From Haloarcula rubra (GTDB taxonomy: Archaea; Halobacteriota; Halobacteria; Halobacteriales; Haloarculaceae), in NCBI RefSeq assembly GCF_019599465.1, contig NZ_RKLR01000009.1, forward strand, positions 62,001 through 126,000: a stretch of 64,000 nt of DNA, written 5' to 3'. The stretch's first letter is position 1. Each line of letters opens with the position of its first letter. Below the pieces are notes generated by a model. The model had not been told where the DNA came from. It did no database searches and worked only from the letters and a program-made list of their open reading frames with translations. A program made the translations under genes and the position numbers. Below, piece after piece: positions 8,492-16,917 of this stretch.

Positions 8492-10281
8492 AGCTGTGGG
8501 ATATAGCGGGCTACCGTACTCTTGATACGAGCGAGTAGGCTATGCTCATTGGACGGTTCATCACCTTCAGGTTCAGCCTTGTCCTTGGCTGGCTCTTTCT
8601 CGACGGCAGCATCGAGACCCAGTTCTGCGACACTCCCTGTCTCGACAGTCGACGGCGTTGTCCGATACAGTCCAGTCTTCGCTATTGGGACGCCACGATC
8701 GCCGGTAGCTGTGAACGCCCCATTACAGAACTGGCAGTCGGGAGCAGCCTCTGCGTCGCTCACAAGGCGGTCTGAGGTTGCGCTGTACGTGCCGGTTTGG
8801 AATCCGTGCCGGTCGGCGAGGAGTCCCGTGAGGAACCGGTGCAGCGCGAACGTCAACCGTTGTACCGGTTCCTGATTGATCGTGATCACCGATGGTTGTT
8901 CTCCGGCAACGAGGTCAAGTCCATACTCGAGATTGTCTTCGTCTTCGCCTTCGGCATCGATCCGATCTTCGTTAATCGCATCCAAGCAGTCCAGACACGC
9001 CCGGTTCGCGCCGGACACTTGGAAGCTGGTCGCGATGCTTCGGAGTCCAGCGTCGTCGTCAACGTCGATATCCGTGCCTGCGTTGAACAGTGGCCGAAGG
9101 TACTGCTGGGCGGCCTCCGACACGAATCGACGTGACGTGGCGGTATCGGTGCCAGTGACAATCACGTCCGCAGCGACGACCTGCTCCAGCGCTCCCGGAG
9201 CCTGAACTTCCTCGTAGATGCCGTGATAGTAGATCGACGGATCGATATCGGAGACAACGCGTCCCAGGACCTCCGCCTTGGGCGTCCCACATCCGTCGAT
9301 GGCCTCGGCCCACGCAGCTGGGACGACACCATCCTCGTCGGGCGTCCGCTCGGGATCACCAGCATCGGCTGGGCGTGCGCCGACGATTCGCGAGCGGTTG
9401 GATTCTTCCACGACGTCGGGATCAACGACCGTGATTTCGCCAACGCCGAGGTGAGCGAGCGTCTGGACGATCGGTGCCCCGAGTCCACCAGCACCGACTA
9501 CGGCCACGTGAGCGTCCCGTAGCCGAGTGTTACCGCCGGCTCCGTGGAGCAACGCCTGCCGGTCGCGCATCTCGTCCTCGCCGTTTGAAGCCGGAGGGAG
9601 TCGTGAATCCGTCGTCCGAATCCGCTCTAGTTCACGGTCGTGAATGACAACGAGTTCATCAATCGGCGACGCGGCGGCCGTGATCGGCTCATGCCTGATC
9701 GTCGGAACGTCAGAGAGCCACGCCCGGCCGGTCAGACCCCCTTGACCAAAGATGAGACTTCCATGCGGACCAGCAGTTCGACCGGTCAGCGACGCCATAT
9801 GGGCCGGTTCGTTCTCGTCGTCGGTGCCCGAGTAGCACGGCTGGCTCGAACGGGGATGGCTATGGCACATCAGGAGGGCCATATCGTCGAGATACCGATG
9901 GTCCGTTTCGGTCGCCCGCATCATCGACCGAATCGTCGTGTGATCGAATCGGACGATTCCGGTCGACTGATCGAGATATTCGTCCCGATCCAGCAGGTGG
10001 ACCTCACGAATGAGATACTCGAAGACCCGCTGCCCACGATGAGTGTACTCCTGTGTACCGGCAACGAGATAGGCGGCATGTTCTTTCGGACACTTCTGCT
10101 CTGGACGCACGAGGTGCTCGCGCAGCCGCTGGTAGTCGGCGCCTCGGATCCGAACCCGTATCCGGTCAGCGACCGGCCACTCGTGATCAGGGTCTTCTAG
10201 TACGGAGCGAAGCCAGTGAGATACTCGCGACTTGCTCCTCGTCGCTCGCTCTCGGCTGCCGTCAGTCTCATGTCCCTGCAT
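8488..10281 (-). CDS. JAB (JAMM) - E1/ThiF fusion protein
   Basis: A 597-residue fusion. Residues about 40-190 form a JAB/MPN metalloprotease: probable Glu E67 in KEHAAYLVAG, then H140-S-H142-P with S151 and D154 (one residue more than the usual spacing between the second His and Ser). Residues about 250-520 form a ThiF/E1 domain: nucleotide loop VVGAGGLGAP (263-268), VVDPDVVEESNRSR, and two CxxC pairs (C429/C432, C516/C519) that probably hold structural zinc. E1 enzymes adenylate the C terminus of a ubiquitin-like protein; JAB cuts it off again. It lies 43 nt downstream of the Ubl/E2-like gene and overlaps the KTSC gene. The C-terminal 60 residues are low complexity. Confidence 0.88.
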   Translation of the reverse strand: MQGHETDGSRERATRSKSRVSHWLRSVLEDPDHEWPVADRIRVRIRGADYQRLREHLVRPEQKCPKEHAAYLVAGTQEYTHRGQRVFEYLIREVHLLDRDEYLDQSTGIVRFDHTTIRSMMRATETDHRYLDDMALLMCHSHPRSSQPCYSGTDDENEPAHMASLTGRTAGPHGSLIFGQGGLTGRAWLSDVPTIRHEPITAAASPIDELVVIHDRELERIRTTDSRLPPASNGEDEMRDRQALLHGAGGNTRLRDAHVAVVGAGGLGAPIVQTLAHLGVGEITVVDPDVVEESNRSRIVGARPADAGDPERTPDEDGVVPAAWAEAIDGCGTPKAEVLGRVVSDIDPSIYYHGIYEEVQAPGALEQVVAADVIVTGTDTATSRRFVSEAAQQYLRPLFNAGTDIDVDDDAGLRSIATSFQVSGANRACLDCLDAINEDRIDAEGEDEDNLEYGLDLVAGEQPSVITINQEPVQRLTFALHRFLTGLLADRHGFQTGTYSATSDRLVSDAEAAPDCQFCNGAFTATGDRGVPIAKTGLYRTTPSTVETGSVAELGLDAAVEKEPAKDKAEPEGDEPSNEHSLLARIKSTVARYIPQL

Positions 10282-10324
10282 AGATGTAATGTGGGTGGAT
10301 TAATCGCCAGCGGGAGGGGTCGCG

Positions 10325-11317
10325 TCAGTCACCCTGTCGGAGTCGTCCGTTCGCGACGGTCTCCAGATACCACTCGAGATCGGTCTCGTAGGGTTCCCAC
10401 TCGATGCCGTCCAGTTTGTTGATGTGCCAGGAAAGAGCCAACCAGCCCCGGACTTGGTCGTCGCGAGATTTCCGAAGCTCGCCGCCTCCTTCAAGCCGGA
10501 GATCCTCGTCGACGTAGACCCAGTCCGGAGCCTTCTGGGGGTAGTTCTCGTGGACGCGGATCATCACGTCTGTCGTGTCCGCATTGTAGGCATCCGACGG
10601 GATCTGGTAGTCCCGAACGGTGACGTGGACGAACTGCGCCTCGGCCTCGGTATCGACATCGACCTCGTGGTTTTCTCGAAGGGCTTCGATGTCCGCTGCG
10701 AGCACGTCGTCGAGCTGGGTGCTCCCGTAGGCAGTGTCAACGGGGATTGCGTCGAAGACGTTCTCTTCGGCGAGGTTGATGTCGCTGTCTTTGGGGACTC
10801 GATCGTCCTCGTCTGGAGGGTAGAGGACGTACTGGTTGGGATCGTACTCGAACGTGCGCAGCAGTTCGATCGGCTCGATGTACTGCTGGTCGAGTACTTT
10901 CGTTTCCCCACTGACGGTCACCTCGTAGCCGTCAATCTCCTCGTCGTCCTCATCATCATCACCTTCATCAACATCTTCGAGCGCCTCATCAAGGCCGTCC
11001 TCGACTTCTTCGATGGCCTCTTCGAGTGCTTCGAGTTCCTCAGCGTAGCTAACATCGAACCCAGCCGCGTCCTGGAGGGTGTCGATGTCGTCTTGTGCTG
11101 ACTGAATGTAGTCGGCCGCCCGATTGAGCGCGTCGTAGCGGGATCGATCCTCGTCGGTGTCTTGCCCCTCGTCGATGGCGTCCTCTGCGGCTTCGAGTGC
11201 GGCACGGAGGTCGTCGGCCGTCTCTTCGTCGAGAGACTCGAGCTGAGCGTTCAGTCCTCGGTAGCGGTCTTGGGCATGCTGGGTTGCTTCCTCGAGATCA
11301 GTTGGTTGCATGCACAT
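10325..11317 (-). CDS. coiled coil - ubiquitin-like - E2-like (Prok-E2 family E) protein
   Basis: A 330-residue acidic protein. Residues about 5-118 are helical coiled coil, then an Asp/Glu linker. Residues about 130-194 match the multiubiquitin-type beta-grasp domain: YEVTVSG, YIEPIELLRTF, DPNQYVLY, INLAEENVFDAIP. Residues about 205-326 look like the E2-like family E: a long strand region, VHENYPQKAPDWVYV, SWHIN, then ETDLEWYLETV. The only Cys is residue 2, and it is lost if the second ATG (11311) is the start, so the E2-like domain cannot form a thioester. No terminal Gly-Gly is present. It is the first gene of the operon with JAB-E1 and KTSC. Family assignment is by eye. Confidence 0.78.
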   Translation of the reverse strand: MCMQPTDLEEATQHAQDRYRGLNAQLESLDEETADDLRAALEAAEDAIDEGQDTDEDRSRYDALNRAADYIQSAQDDIDTLQDAAGFDVSYAEELEALEEAIEEVEDGLDEALEDVDEGDDDEDDEEIDGYEVTVSGETKVLDQQYIEPIELLRTFEYDPNQYVLYPPDEDDRVPKDSDINLAEENVFDAIPVDTAYGSTQLDDVLAADIEALRENHEVDVDTEAEAQFVHVTVRDYQIPSDAYNADTTDVMIRVHENYPQKAPDWVYVDEDLRLEGGGELRKSRDDQVRGWLALSWHINKLDGIEWEPYETDLEWYLETVANGRLRQGD

Positions 11318-11429
11318 TCGCCTAACAGCGTCATCCCCTTAAGCACCACGCGGTCTCTAACATCAGTAGCGGCATTAAGCACACAATCCGCACCAAACGC
11401 ATAAACCACAGAATCACCAACAGCGATAC
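11318..11429. promoter_or_regulatory. divergent promoter region, Ubl operon and CARF-like regulator
   Basis: This 112-nt gap separates two genes that face away from each other. ATAAAC at 11401-11406 is about 26 nt before the regulator's ATG at 11430 (leaderless spacing). On the minus strand CTTAAG near 11338-11343 is about 27 nt before the second ATG (11311) of the Ubl/E2-like gene. The arrangement would let the CARF-like protein control both directions. Confidence 0.5.
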
Positions 11430-12197
11430 ATGCGCCCCAGTGAACGAGTTCATATCGCGCCGCTCGGGTTCGAGCGCGATCGTGTCGTCGAAGCCGCGAA
11501 GCAATTGAAAGCTGATCGATTAATCCTACTTGAATGGGGTGAGGGGGAACGGCCGCCATTTGTCGAGGAGCTGTATGAGGATATCGAGGCAGCTGGGATT
11601 GACCGAGAGATCCGATCCTGCAACATTTTCGATCTGTATGAGGTTGTCCGGGTGACGGCACGAGAAATCCAACAGCACGCAGACGATGACGTGTTCGTGA
11701 ACATTGCAACCGGGAGTAAAATATCCGCAATCGGCGGGATGATCGCGTGTATGGTAACCGACGCTGTGCCGTATTACGTTGAGCCAGAACGATATGGTGA
11801 AAAAGACGCTCAACGGGTCAAACCGGTTTCCCACGGGGTGAAGAACATCAAGGAACTGCCGGCGTACCCAATAGATGCCCCCGAGACACAGCTCATCTAC
11901 GTGATGGAGTACATTTACCGAAATGGTCCGGTCACGAAGAAAGAGCTAATCGAATTCGGCCAAGGGAACGGTAAACCAATTCAAGCAGGAACACCACCGG
12001 AGGGATTGCCCTTCATTACGGACCATGAGGCTGATTCGGACCGAGCCCGCTACCGATTACTCGAAACGCATATACTCGAACCGCTAAACGAGAAGGGTTT
12101 CATCGAAACAAAGAAGATTGGGCGACGGACGGACGTGGATCTTACTGAGGAAGGGGAAAATACACTCTCTGCGTTTAGACACCTCATCGAAACGTGA
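11430..12197 (+). CDS. CARF-like / winged-helix regulator (HFX_2341 type)
   Basis: A 255-residue protein. The N-terminal Rossmann-like domain contains VHIAPLGFERDRVVEA, LILLEWG and the ligand-loop motif NIATGSKISAIGG (91-103), as in CARF-type nucleotide sensors. The C-terminal 100 residues form a winged helix (VTKKELIEFG, then LEPLNEKGFIETKK and a TEEGE wing). Haloarchaeal genomes encode many such HFX_2341-family regulators. It is divergent from the ubiquitin-like operon across 112 nt, which suggests that it regulates it in response to a nucleotide or similar ligand; that is inference. Confidence 0.8.
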   Translation: MRPSERVHIAPLGFERDRVVEAAKQLKADRLILLEWGEGERPPFVEELYEDIEAAGIDREIRSCNIFDLYEVVRVTAREIQQHADDDVFVNIATGSKISAIGGMIACMVTDAVPYYVEPERYGEKDAQRVKPVSHGVKNIKELPAYPIDAPETQLIYVMEYIYRNGPVTKKELIEFGQGNGKPIQAGTPPEGLPFITDHEADSDRARYRLLETHILEPLNEKGFIETKKIGRRTDVDLTEEGENTLSAFRHLIET

Positions 12198-12206
12198 TTA
12201 GTATCG

Positions 12207-12398
12207 TTAGCGGTCGGACGAGTCGGCCTCTTCGAGAGCTTCTGTAGCAACGTCTCCCAACTCCCCAGTCTCGATATGTGAATACCGGTCATGGACCATC
12301 TCCTCAGAGTTGTTGAGATAGCGGGCTGCAACGGGCTCCCCGAACGCCTGCACGAGAGTGTGCTCTGCCCGACCACGAGGGTGGGCAGCCCCAAGATC
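12207..12398 (-). pseudogene. remnant of a tyrosine recombinase C terminus
   Basis: This reading frame ends in AHPRGRAEHTLVQAF, then ARYLNNSEEMVHDRYSHIE, and looks like the C-terminal catalytic part of a haloarchaeal phage-type integrase: His/Arg region, recognition helix and Tyr nucleophile in DRYSH. Only about 63 residues are present. Upstream, the frame runs antisense to nothing similar and is replaced by the YHS gene. It marks a former integration event at this side of the 7-12 kb accessory island. Confidence 0.5.
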
Positions 12399-12540
12399 AC
12401 TCGGTATATACCGCCGGCTGGACCTGAAATTGCTGTCGACATTCGTCGCTACAGAAATAGTACGTCTTCCCGCCGTACTGAACCGTTGCGGCGGCTTCGC
12501 CAGACAGGAGTTCCATTCCACAGACCGGATCGGTAGTCAT
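12397..12540 (-). CDS. 47-aa YHS domain protein
   Basis: A 47-residue ORF reading MTTDPVCGMELLSGEAA and then GGKTYYFCSDECRQQF. This is a complete YHS (TRASH-like) motif with the usual DPVCGM, YYFCS and C-x3-F features. YHS domains bind soft metals such as copper. It is a stand-alone domain here, with its stop at the edge of the integrase remnant. The closest relatives in the window are the YHS inserts of the permeases at 36712 and 49397. Confidence 0.8.
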   Translation of the reverse strand: MTTDPVCGMELLSGEAAATVQYGGKTYYFCSDECRQQFQVQPAVYTE

Positions 12541-12637
12541 TCATCAGAACGCTTCGGTGCCCACCCGAATGGTGATTTCGGAACGCCTCCAACACGTATC
12601 TATTAGGGAACGACGGGCGAATTCGGCGGTAACTCTG

Positions 12638-14212
12638 ATGATTCGATTTCCTCTTCGACTCCTCCGGATTCTGGGCAAACTCGTCCCGTTTGTGATACTC
12701 TTTCTTCGCGACCGGCGTCGGTTTTTGCTCTTCGGACGCTCCCGCCCGATCTCTCGCGAAACGCACGCCCAGCGCGCCCGCCGGCTTCGCGACACCATGC
12801 TCGATCTCGGGCCGACGTTCGTGAAGATCGGGCAGGTCCTCTCGACTCGCCCCGACGTCGTTCCACCAGTGTACGCCGAGGAGTTCGTCACGCTGCAGGA
12901 TGCAGTCCCGACGGGGCCATATCGCGAGATGATCCCCGCCCTCGCTGACGATGTCGGCTATCACTCCTACGATGACTTCGACCCGGAACCGATTGCAGGT
13001 GGGTCACTGGCGCAGGTCTACCGAGCGACGTATCAGGGCGATCACGTCGTCGTGAAGGTTCGACGACCTGGCGTCAAAGATCTCATCGAGACCGACCTTC
13101 GCATCACCCGCCGACTCATCCCGCTCGTCATGTTGCTTGCCCCGGAGCGCCTCCAGTTTTCGCTCCGAAACATGGCTGACGACTTCGAGCGCATCATTCT
13201 GGAGGAACTCGACTTCGAGCGGGAAGCCCGAATGATGGCGGAGATTCGCTCGAACTTCGAGGGTGACGAAAACGAGTCGGTCGTTATCCCTCGCGTCTAT
13301 ACCGACGTGTCCTCGGAGCGTGTCCTCACTATGGCCTACGCTGAGGGGACGAAGATCACCGACGTTGACGAACTCGAATCGAAGGGCCACGACCCGAAAC
13401 GGGTTGCGAGAGATGTCGCAAACGCGTACTTCACGATGGGGCTCGAACACGGGGTGTATCACGGAGATCCCCATCCCGGCAACCTCGCCGTCGACGAGGA
13501 AGGCCGTATCGTCTTCTACGATTTCGGGATGAGTGGCCGATTTACGCCGACCATGCAGAACAGCGTCGTAAACCTCTATCTCGCTGCTGTCAATCGGAAC
13601 GTCGATGGAATCATTGACGAACTCATCGCTCTCGGAGCCCTCGACCCCGATGCTGATCGAGCAGCTGTCGGGCACGTCCTTGAGTTAGTCATCGACGACC
13701 TGGAGGGGAGCGAGACCGTGAACTGGCAGCAGATCATTAGCGAAGTGACCGGAATGCTCCACGAGTTCCCGTTTCGCATCCCGCCTGACATCATGCTCGT
13801 CCTCCGGGTGGGCTCGATCAGCGAGGGGGTTCTCAGACAGCTCGATCCGGAGTTCGACTTCCTCGCTGCCGCACAGGCGTTCCTCCGCGAGCACGGGTTC
13901 ATGGAACGGGCAGCTCGGATGAAACTCGCGGAGATGCGAGGCGAACTGGAAACCTCACTCTGGGCACTCCTCCGACTCCCAGCGAAATTCGAGCAAGAGC
14001 TTGACGCCCGTCAAGAAGAGCGAATGCAAGCTGTTGCCAGGACTCAGCAACAGGGATCACGTTCACTCGGGTATGCGATTCTAGCAGCGGCGTCGCTCAT
14101 CGGTAGTGCCCTGCTTGTCCCAGTAGACATAACGTACTCGCTACTGGGAATGATCGTCGTACTCGTCTTTCTCTTTTTGTTCGTCCGATCACCAGACGAT
14201 GGCAGACGATGA
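12638..14212 (+). CDS. ABC1/UbiB-family atypical protein kinase
   Basis: A 524-residue protein with UbiB/AarF family motifs: the signature FVKIGQ, Ala-rich loop AGGSLAQVYRA, Lys in VVVKVRRPG, catalytic HGDPHPGN, and metal-binding DFG. Two helices at the C terminus anchor it in the membrane. Family members act as ATPases or kinases needed for quinone or other isoprenoid lipid metabolism. The start is placed at ATG 12638 because TATCTATTA (12596-12604) would drive a transcript starting near 12626; an in-frame ATG at 12557 would overlap the promoter of the divergent YHS gene. Confidence 0.92.
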   Translation: MIRFPLRLLRILGKLVPFVILFLRDRRRFLLFGRSRPISRETHAQRARRLRDTMLDLGPTFVKIGQVLSTRPDVVPPVYAEEFVTLQDAVPTGPYREMIPALADDVGYHSYDDFDPEPIAGGSLAQVYRATYQGDHVVVKVRRPGVKDLIETDLRITRRLIPLVMLLAPERLQFSLRNMADDFERIILEELDFEREARMMAEIRSNFEGDENESVVIPRVYTDVSSERVLTMAYAEGTKITDVDELESKGHDPKRVARDVANAYFTMGLEHGVYHGDPHPGNLAVDEEGRIVFYDFGMSGRFTPTMQNSVVNLYLAAVNRNVDGIIDELIALGALDPDADRAAVGHVLELVIDDLEGSETVNWQQIISEVTGMLHEFPFRIPPDIMLVLRVGSISEGVLRQLDPEFDFLAAAQAFLREHGFMERAARMKLAEMRGELETSLWALLRLPAKFEQELDARQEERMQAVARTQQQGSRSLGYAILAAASLIGSALLVPVDITYSLLGMIVVLVFLFLFVRSPDDGRR

Positions 14213-14282
14213 TTAGTCGGCTATCCTCACGCCTGTAGACCCAGATGATTCTATACTTATACGAGGGCGTTCGAACCCACAA

Positions 14283-15257
14283 TCATCTGACCGAGTCGCG
14301 GTAGGCAGTTCGTCCACCTCGGTAGACGATGAGCGTAGCAACGCCGAGCGCGGTCCCAAAGAGGAGCGTGAGACTGAGGTCGTGGAGGATTCGAATATCG
14401 TACGTTTGACTAATAGTCTTGCTCGCTACTGCGACGCTATCGAGGAGTAGCATCACCGCAAAGTAGCTCATCAGTGCGCTCTCGTCGACGACATCTGTCA
14501 GCCGGGATCCGGCATAGGACCCGAAGACACTCCCTCCGAGCAGTGGGAGTACGACTGAGAAATGGACGGCTCCTTGCTGGAGGTAGCGAACAGAGCCGAA
14601 CGCACTCGATCCCGCGATTTGAAAGATATCCGTACCAACCGCTATCGATTTCGAGATACCCATACCATAGACGAGACTCGGAACCATCAGAAATCCGCCG
14701 CCGACTCCGAGAAAGCCGGAGAGCGTTCCGATAGCGATGGCGACGACGAGGACGAGCCACACGGAGACCTGCACGGTAGACCGGAGTTCGACTAGCGGTG
14801 GAAATCGGCTGAAAGCATATTGCTCGAACACCGGGGGAGTACGTTGTTCGATGGAGCCGACGAGTCGTTCATTGCGAACTCGACGGAGAATGATCACACC
14901 GACCACTGCCAGCAATACGACGTAGGCGATGCTGATGACGGTATCTGCAAGTCCTCTCCCGGCGAGCCAGAAGAGTATCCGCCTGCCGGCCTCGATGCCA
15001 ACTGCCATCCCGAGGATAAGCAGGCCACCGAGCTTGTAATCGATGTGTCCAGCAGACCGGTGGGTGACGGCTGCAGCGAGTGACGTCCCAAAGACGAACA
15101 CAAGACCGGAGCCCACAGCGGCTTCGGCGGGATGGCCGAGCACGAGGAGCGCCGGGGTGACAAAGAAGCTCCCACCCAGTCCAAAGAAGCCGAAGAGAAT
15201 CCCCACTAGGAACCCGAATCCCACGAAGAACAGTGCCTCTATTTCTACGGGCGACAT
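14283..15257 (-). CDS. TauE/SafE-family sulfite exporter-like permease
   Basis: About 324 residues from ATG 15257 (an upstream ATG at 15314 adds 19 hydrophilic residues). It has eight to nine helices and the two repeated TauE/SafE half-motifs, GFFGLGGSFFVTPALLVLG and GFLGVGGGFLMVPSLVYG. The family moves anionic sulfur or organic compounds across the membrane. It is a single gene, convergent with the ABC1 kinase. A second family member is at 55007, beside sulfur-oxidation-type genes. Confidence 0.9.
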   Translation of the reverse strand: MSPVEIEALFFVGFGFLVGILFGFFGLGGSFFVTPALLVLGHPAEAAVGSGLVFVFGTSLAAAVTHRSAGHIDYKLGGLLILGMAVGIEAGRRILFWLAGRGLADTVISIAYVVLLAVVGVIILRRVRNERLVGSIEQRTPPVFEQYAFSRFPPLVELRSTVQVSVWLVLVVAIAIGTLSGFLGVGGGFLMVPSLVYGMGISKSIAVGTDIFQIAGSSAFGSVRYLQQGAVHFSVVLPLLGGSVFGSYAGSRLTDVVDESALMSYFAVMLLLDSVAVASKTISQTYDIRILHDLSLTLLFGTALGVATLIVYRGGRTAYRDSVR

Positions 15258-15471
15258 CGCTTTTAACCAGCCTCCATCTGATTTGAGGGGGAGTTCGTGA
15301 CCGGGATTCCGCACGAATGCAGAAGGCTACGACAGCGCAACAGAGAGAAGTCCACCATCGTTGCTTTGAGTACAGTATGTGTGTGCAAAAGGCTGCGGTG
15401 TGCCCAATTCTTCGGCGGTGGACGCTCTATACACTTTCGGACGCTCGCTGGAAGGTCCGACGCGACATACG

Positions 15472-15861
15472 TCAGTGGTTTTCCATGAGGTGGCCACGGC
15501 GGCGTTCGAATTCTTCGTCGTCGATCTCACCGCGAGCGTACTGCTCACGGAGAGTCACGAGGGCTCTATCCTCGTCGGGTCCGTCAGCCTGAGATCGGGT
15601 AGCCAACCAATAGACGAGATAGATGGGTAGACCAATGATGAGGGCCATCCAGAGGATGCCGAACAGCATCATCCCCCATCCCCATAGCCCCCAGCCGGTC
15701 ATGTGGCCGTCGTCCCACATTCCGTAGTGCCAGTCCCACATCACCGCGTCCGGGACGGCTGCGTGCGTCAGGGCCATACCCCCGATAACCGCGACCGTCA
15801 GCGCACCGACGACGATCAGTCCGAGGGAACGAGTACCGCGTGGTTGAATTGAGTTTGTCAT
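15472..15861 (-). CDS. SHOCT domain membrane protein
   Basis: A 129-residue protein with a hydrophobic N terminus, a His/Trp/Met-rich loop (VMWDWHYGMWDDGHM), a second helix, and a C-terminal SHOCT domain (ALVTLREQYARGEIDDEEF). SHOCT modules are short oligomerisation segments on bacterial and archaeal membrane proteins. It is 30 nt downstream of a DoxX gene and probably co-transcribed with it. The Met/His-rich loop could bind copper, as inference. Confidence 0.85.
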   Translation of the reverse strand: MTNSIQPRGTRSLGLIVVGALTVAVIGGMALTHAAVPDAVMWDWHYGMWDDGHMTGWGLWGWGMMLFGILWMALIIGLPIYLVYWLATRSQADGPDEDRALVTLREQYARGEIDDEEFERRRGHLMENH

Positions 15862-15891
15862 GTGTATTTCTCCTGAAATGGTTCGGCGTGG

Positions 15892-16452
15892 TTAGCCGAG
15901 GATGTACTCGAGGACGGGGTAGCGCTCGACGAGCGCCTCGCCGCCGACCTCGTACTGTTCGATGTACTTGTCGAGCCCGAGGATGCGGCCCGCACCGAAC
16001 GCCGCAACCGCGAGGAACACGAGCATGTACGCGAAGTCGCCATTGATGACGCCGTGGGCGATGTCCCAGTTCCCGAAGTAGAACATGACCATCATGAGCG
16101 CGCCGAAGAACGCCGCGAGGCGGACGACAGCGCCGACGAGCAGTCCGAGACCGATGAACAGCTCGCCCCACGGGACAGCTACGTTCGCGAACTCGACGAA
16201 CCACGGGGTCGAACCCATCCACGCGAACAGTCCTGCGAGGGGGTTGCCGTTGGTCGCCGCGACGTTCGAGAGGTAGCCACCCGCCGCGAATTCGCCCGTG
16301 ATCTTCGTGAACCCGGAGTACGCGAACGCATACCCCATCATGAGGCGGAGTGCGAGCACGAACCACGCGCTGAGGCTGTGGACGCGGCCACCGACGGTCA
16401 GGCCACCGACCTTGCTCTCAAGTTGGTTAACGCCAGAGGGAATCGTAGACAT
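15892..16452 (-). CDS. DoxX-family membrane protein
   Basis: A 186-residue protein with four helices in the DoxX arrangement: LRLMMGYAFAYSGFTKI, NVAVPWGELFIGLGLLVG, then GALMMVMFYFGNWD. DoxX proteins are membrane subunits linked to thiosulfate:quinone oxidoreductase or redox stress. It is about 70% similar by eye to the paralogue at 38904-39458. It is divergent from the HTH gene at 16564 and operon-linked with the SHOCT gene. Confidence 0.9.
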   Translation of the reverse strand: MSTIPSGVNQLESKVGGLTVGGRVHSLSAWFVLALRLMMGYAFAYSGFTKITGEFAAGGYLSNVAATNGNPLAGLFAWMGSTPWFVEFANVAVPWGELFIGLGLLVGAVVRLAAFFGALMMVMFYFGNWDIAHGVINGDFAYMLVFLAVAAFGAGRILGLDKYIEQYEVGGEALVERYPVLEYILG

Positions 16453-16508
16453 TGTTACTTCACCGAGTTAGAGTACGCAGGGAGAGACGATATACCGGTG
16501 AGCCAGTG

Positions 16509-16540
16509 TTCTGAGTCAGAAAACCGGGCGGCTATTTTAC
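16509..16540 (+). promoter_or_regulatory. operator TTCTGA-G-TCAGAA and TATA box
   Basis: A perfect 6+1+6 inverted repeat (16509-16521) is followed by CTATTTTAC (16532-16540), about 26 nt before GTG 16564, so the HTH gene is probably leaderless. The core CTGnGTCAG is shared with the operator at 46311-46331, which stands before the paralogous HTH gene. Autoregulation is likely. Confidence 0.6.
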
Positions 16541-16563
16541 CCCACTAGGACGAGTATGCGAGT

Positions 16564-16914
16564 GTGACCGAGGAGTTGAGCCCATCAGCCGTCTTTGCCA
16601 CACTCGACGACGAGTACGCTCGCGATATTCTCGTGGCGACGAAGACGGACCGTCTCTCTGCAAAAGAACTCAGCGAGGAATGCGATATGTCACGCCCAAC
16701 CGTCTCTCGTCGCGTCAACACACTCGTCGAGCAAGGACTTCTCGAAGAGTACACGCACGTCGATCCCGCTGGTCGGCACTATCGGGAGTATGAGGCACGT
16801 CTCGAACGTATCGAAGTCCTCCTCCAAGACGAGGGGTTTGACATCCAGATCGATGTCCGGCCGGATCCCGCTGACCGGATTACATCCATCTTCGAAAACA
16901 TGCGAGGAGACTGA
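16564..16914 (+). CDS. winged-helix regulator (paralogue of 46370)
   Basis: A 116-residue ArsR-like winged helix: SAVFATLDDEYARDIL, recognition helix ECDMSRPTVSRRVNTL, wing EYTHVDPAGRHY, and a C-terminal acidic dimerisation tail. It starts at GTG 16564. It is about 60% identical by eye to the 46370-46720 protein. The next gene, 3 nt later, encodes a three-helix membrane protein. It faces away from a DoxX/SHOCT operon. The ligand is unknown; there is no obvious Cys sensor apart from C in SEECDM. Confidence 0.87.
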   Translation: MTEELSPSAVFATLDDEYARDILVATKTDRLSAKELSEECDMSRPTVSRRVNTLVEQGLLEEYTHVDPAGRHYREYEARLERIEVLLQDEGFDIQIDVRPDPADRITSIFENMRGD

Positions 16915-16917
16915 TTC

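Noticed and set aside
12557-12637. An upstream start for the ABC1 kinase
   Set aside because: It would overlap the promoter of the YHS gene. ATG 12638 has a well-placed TATA and the family alignment begins there.
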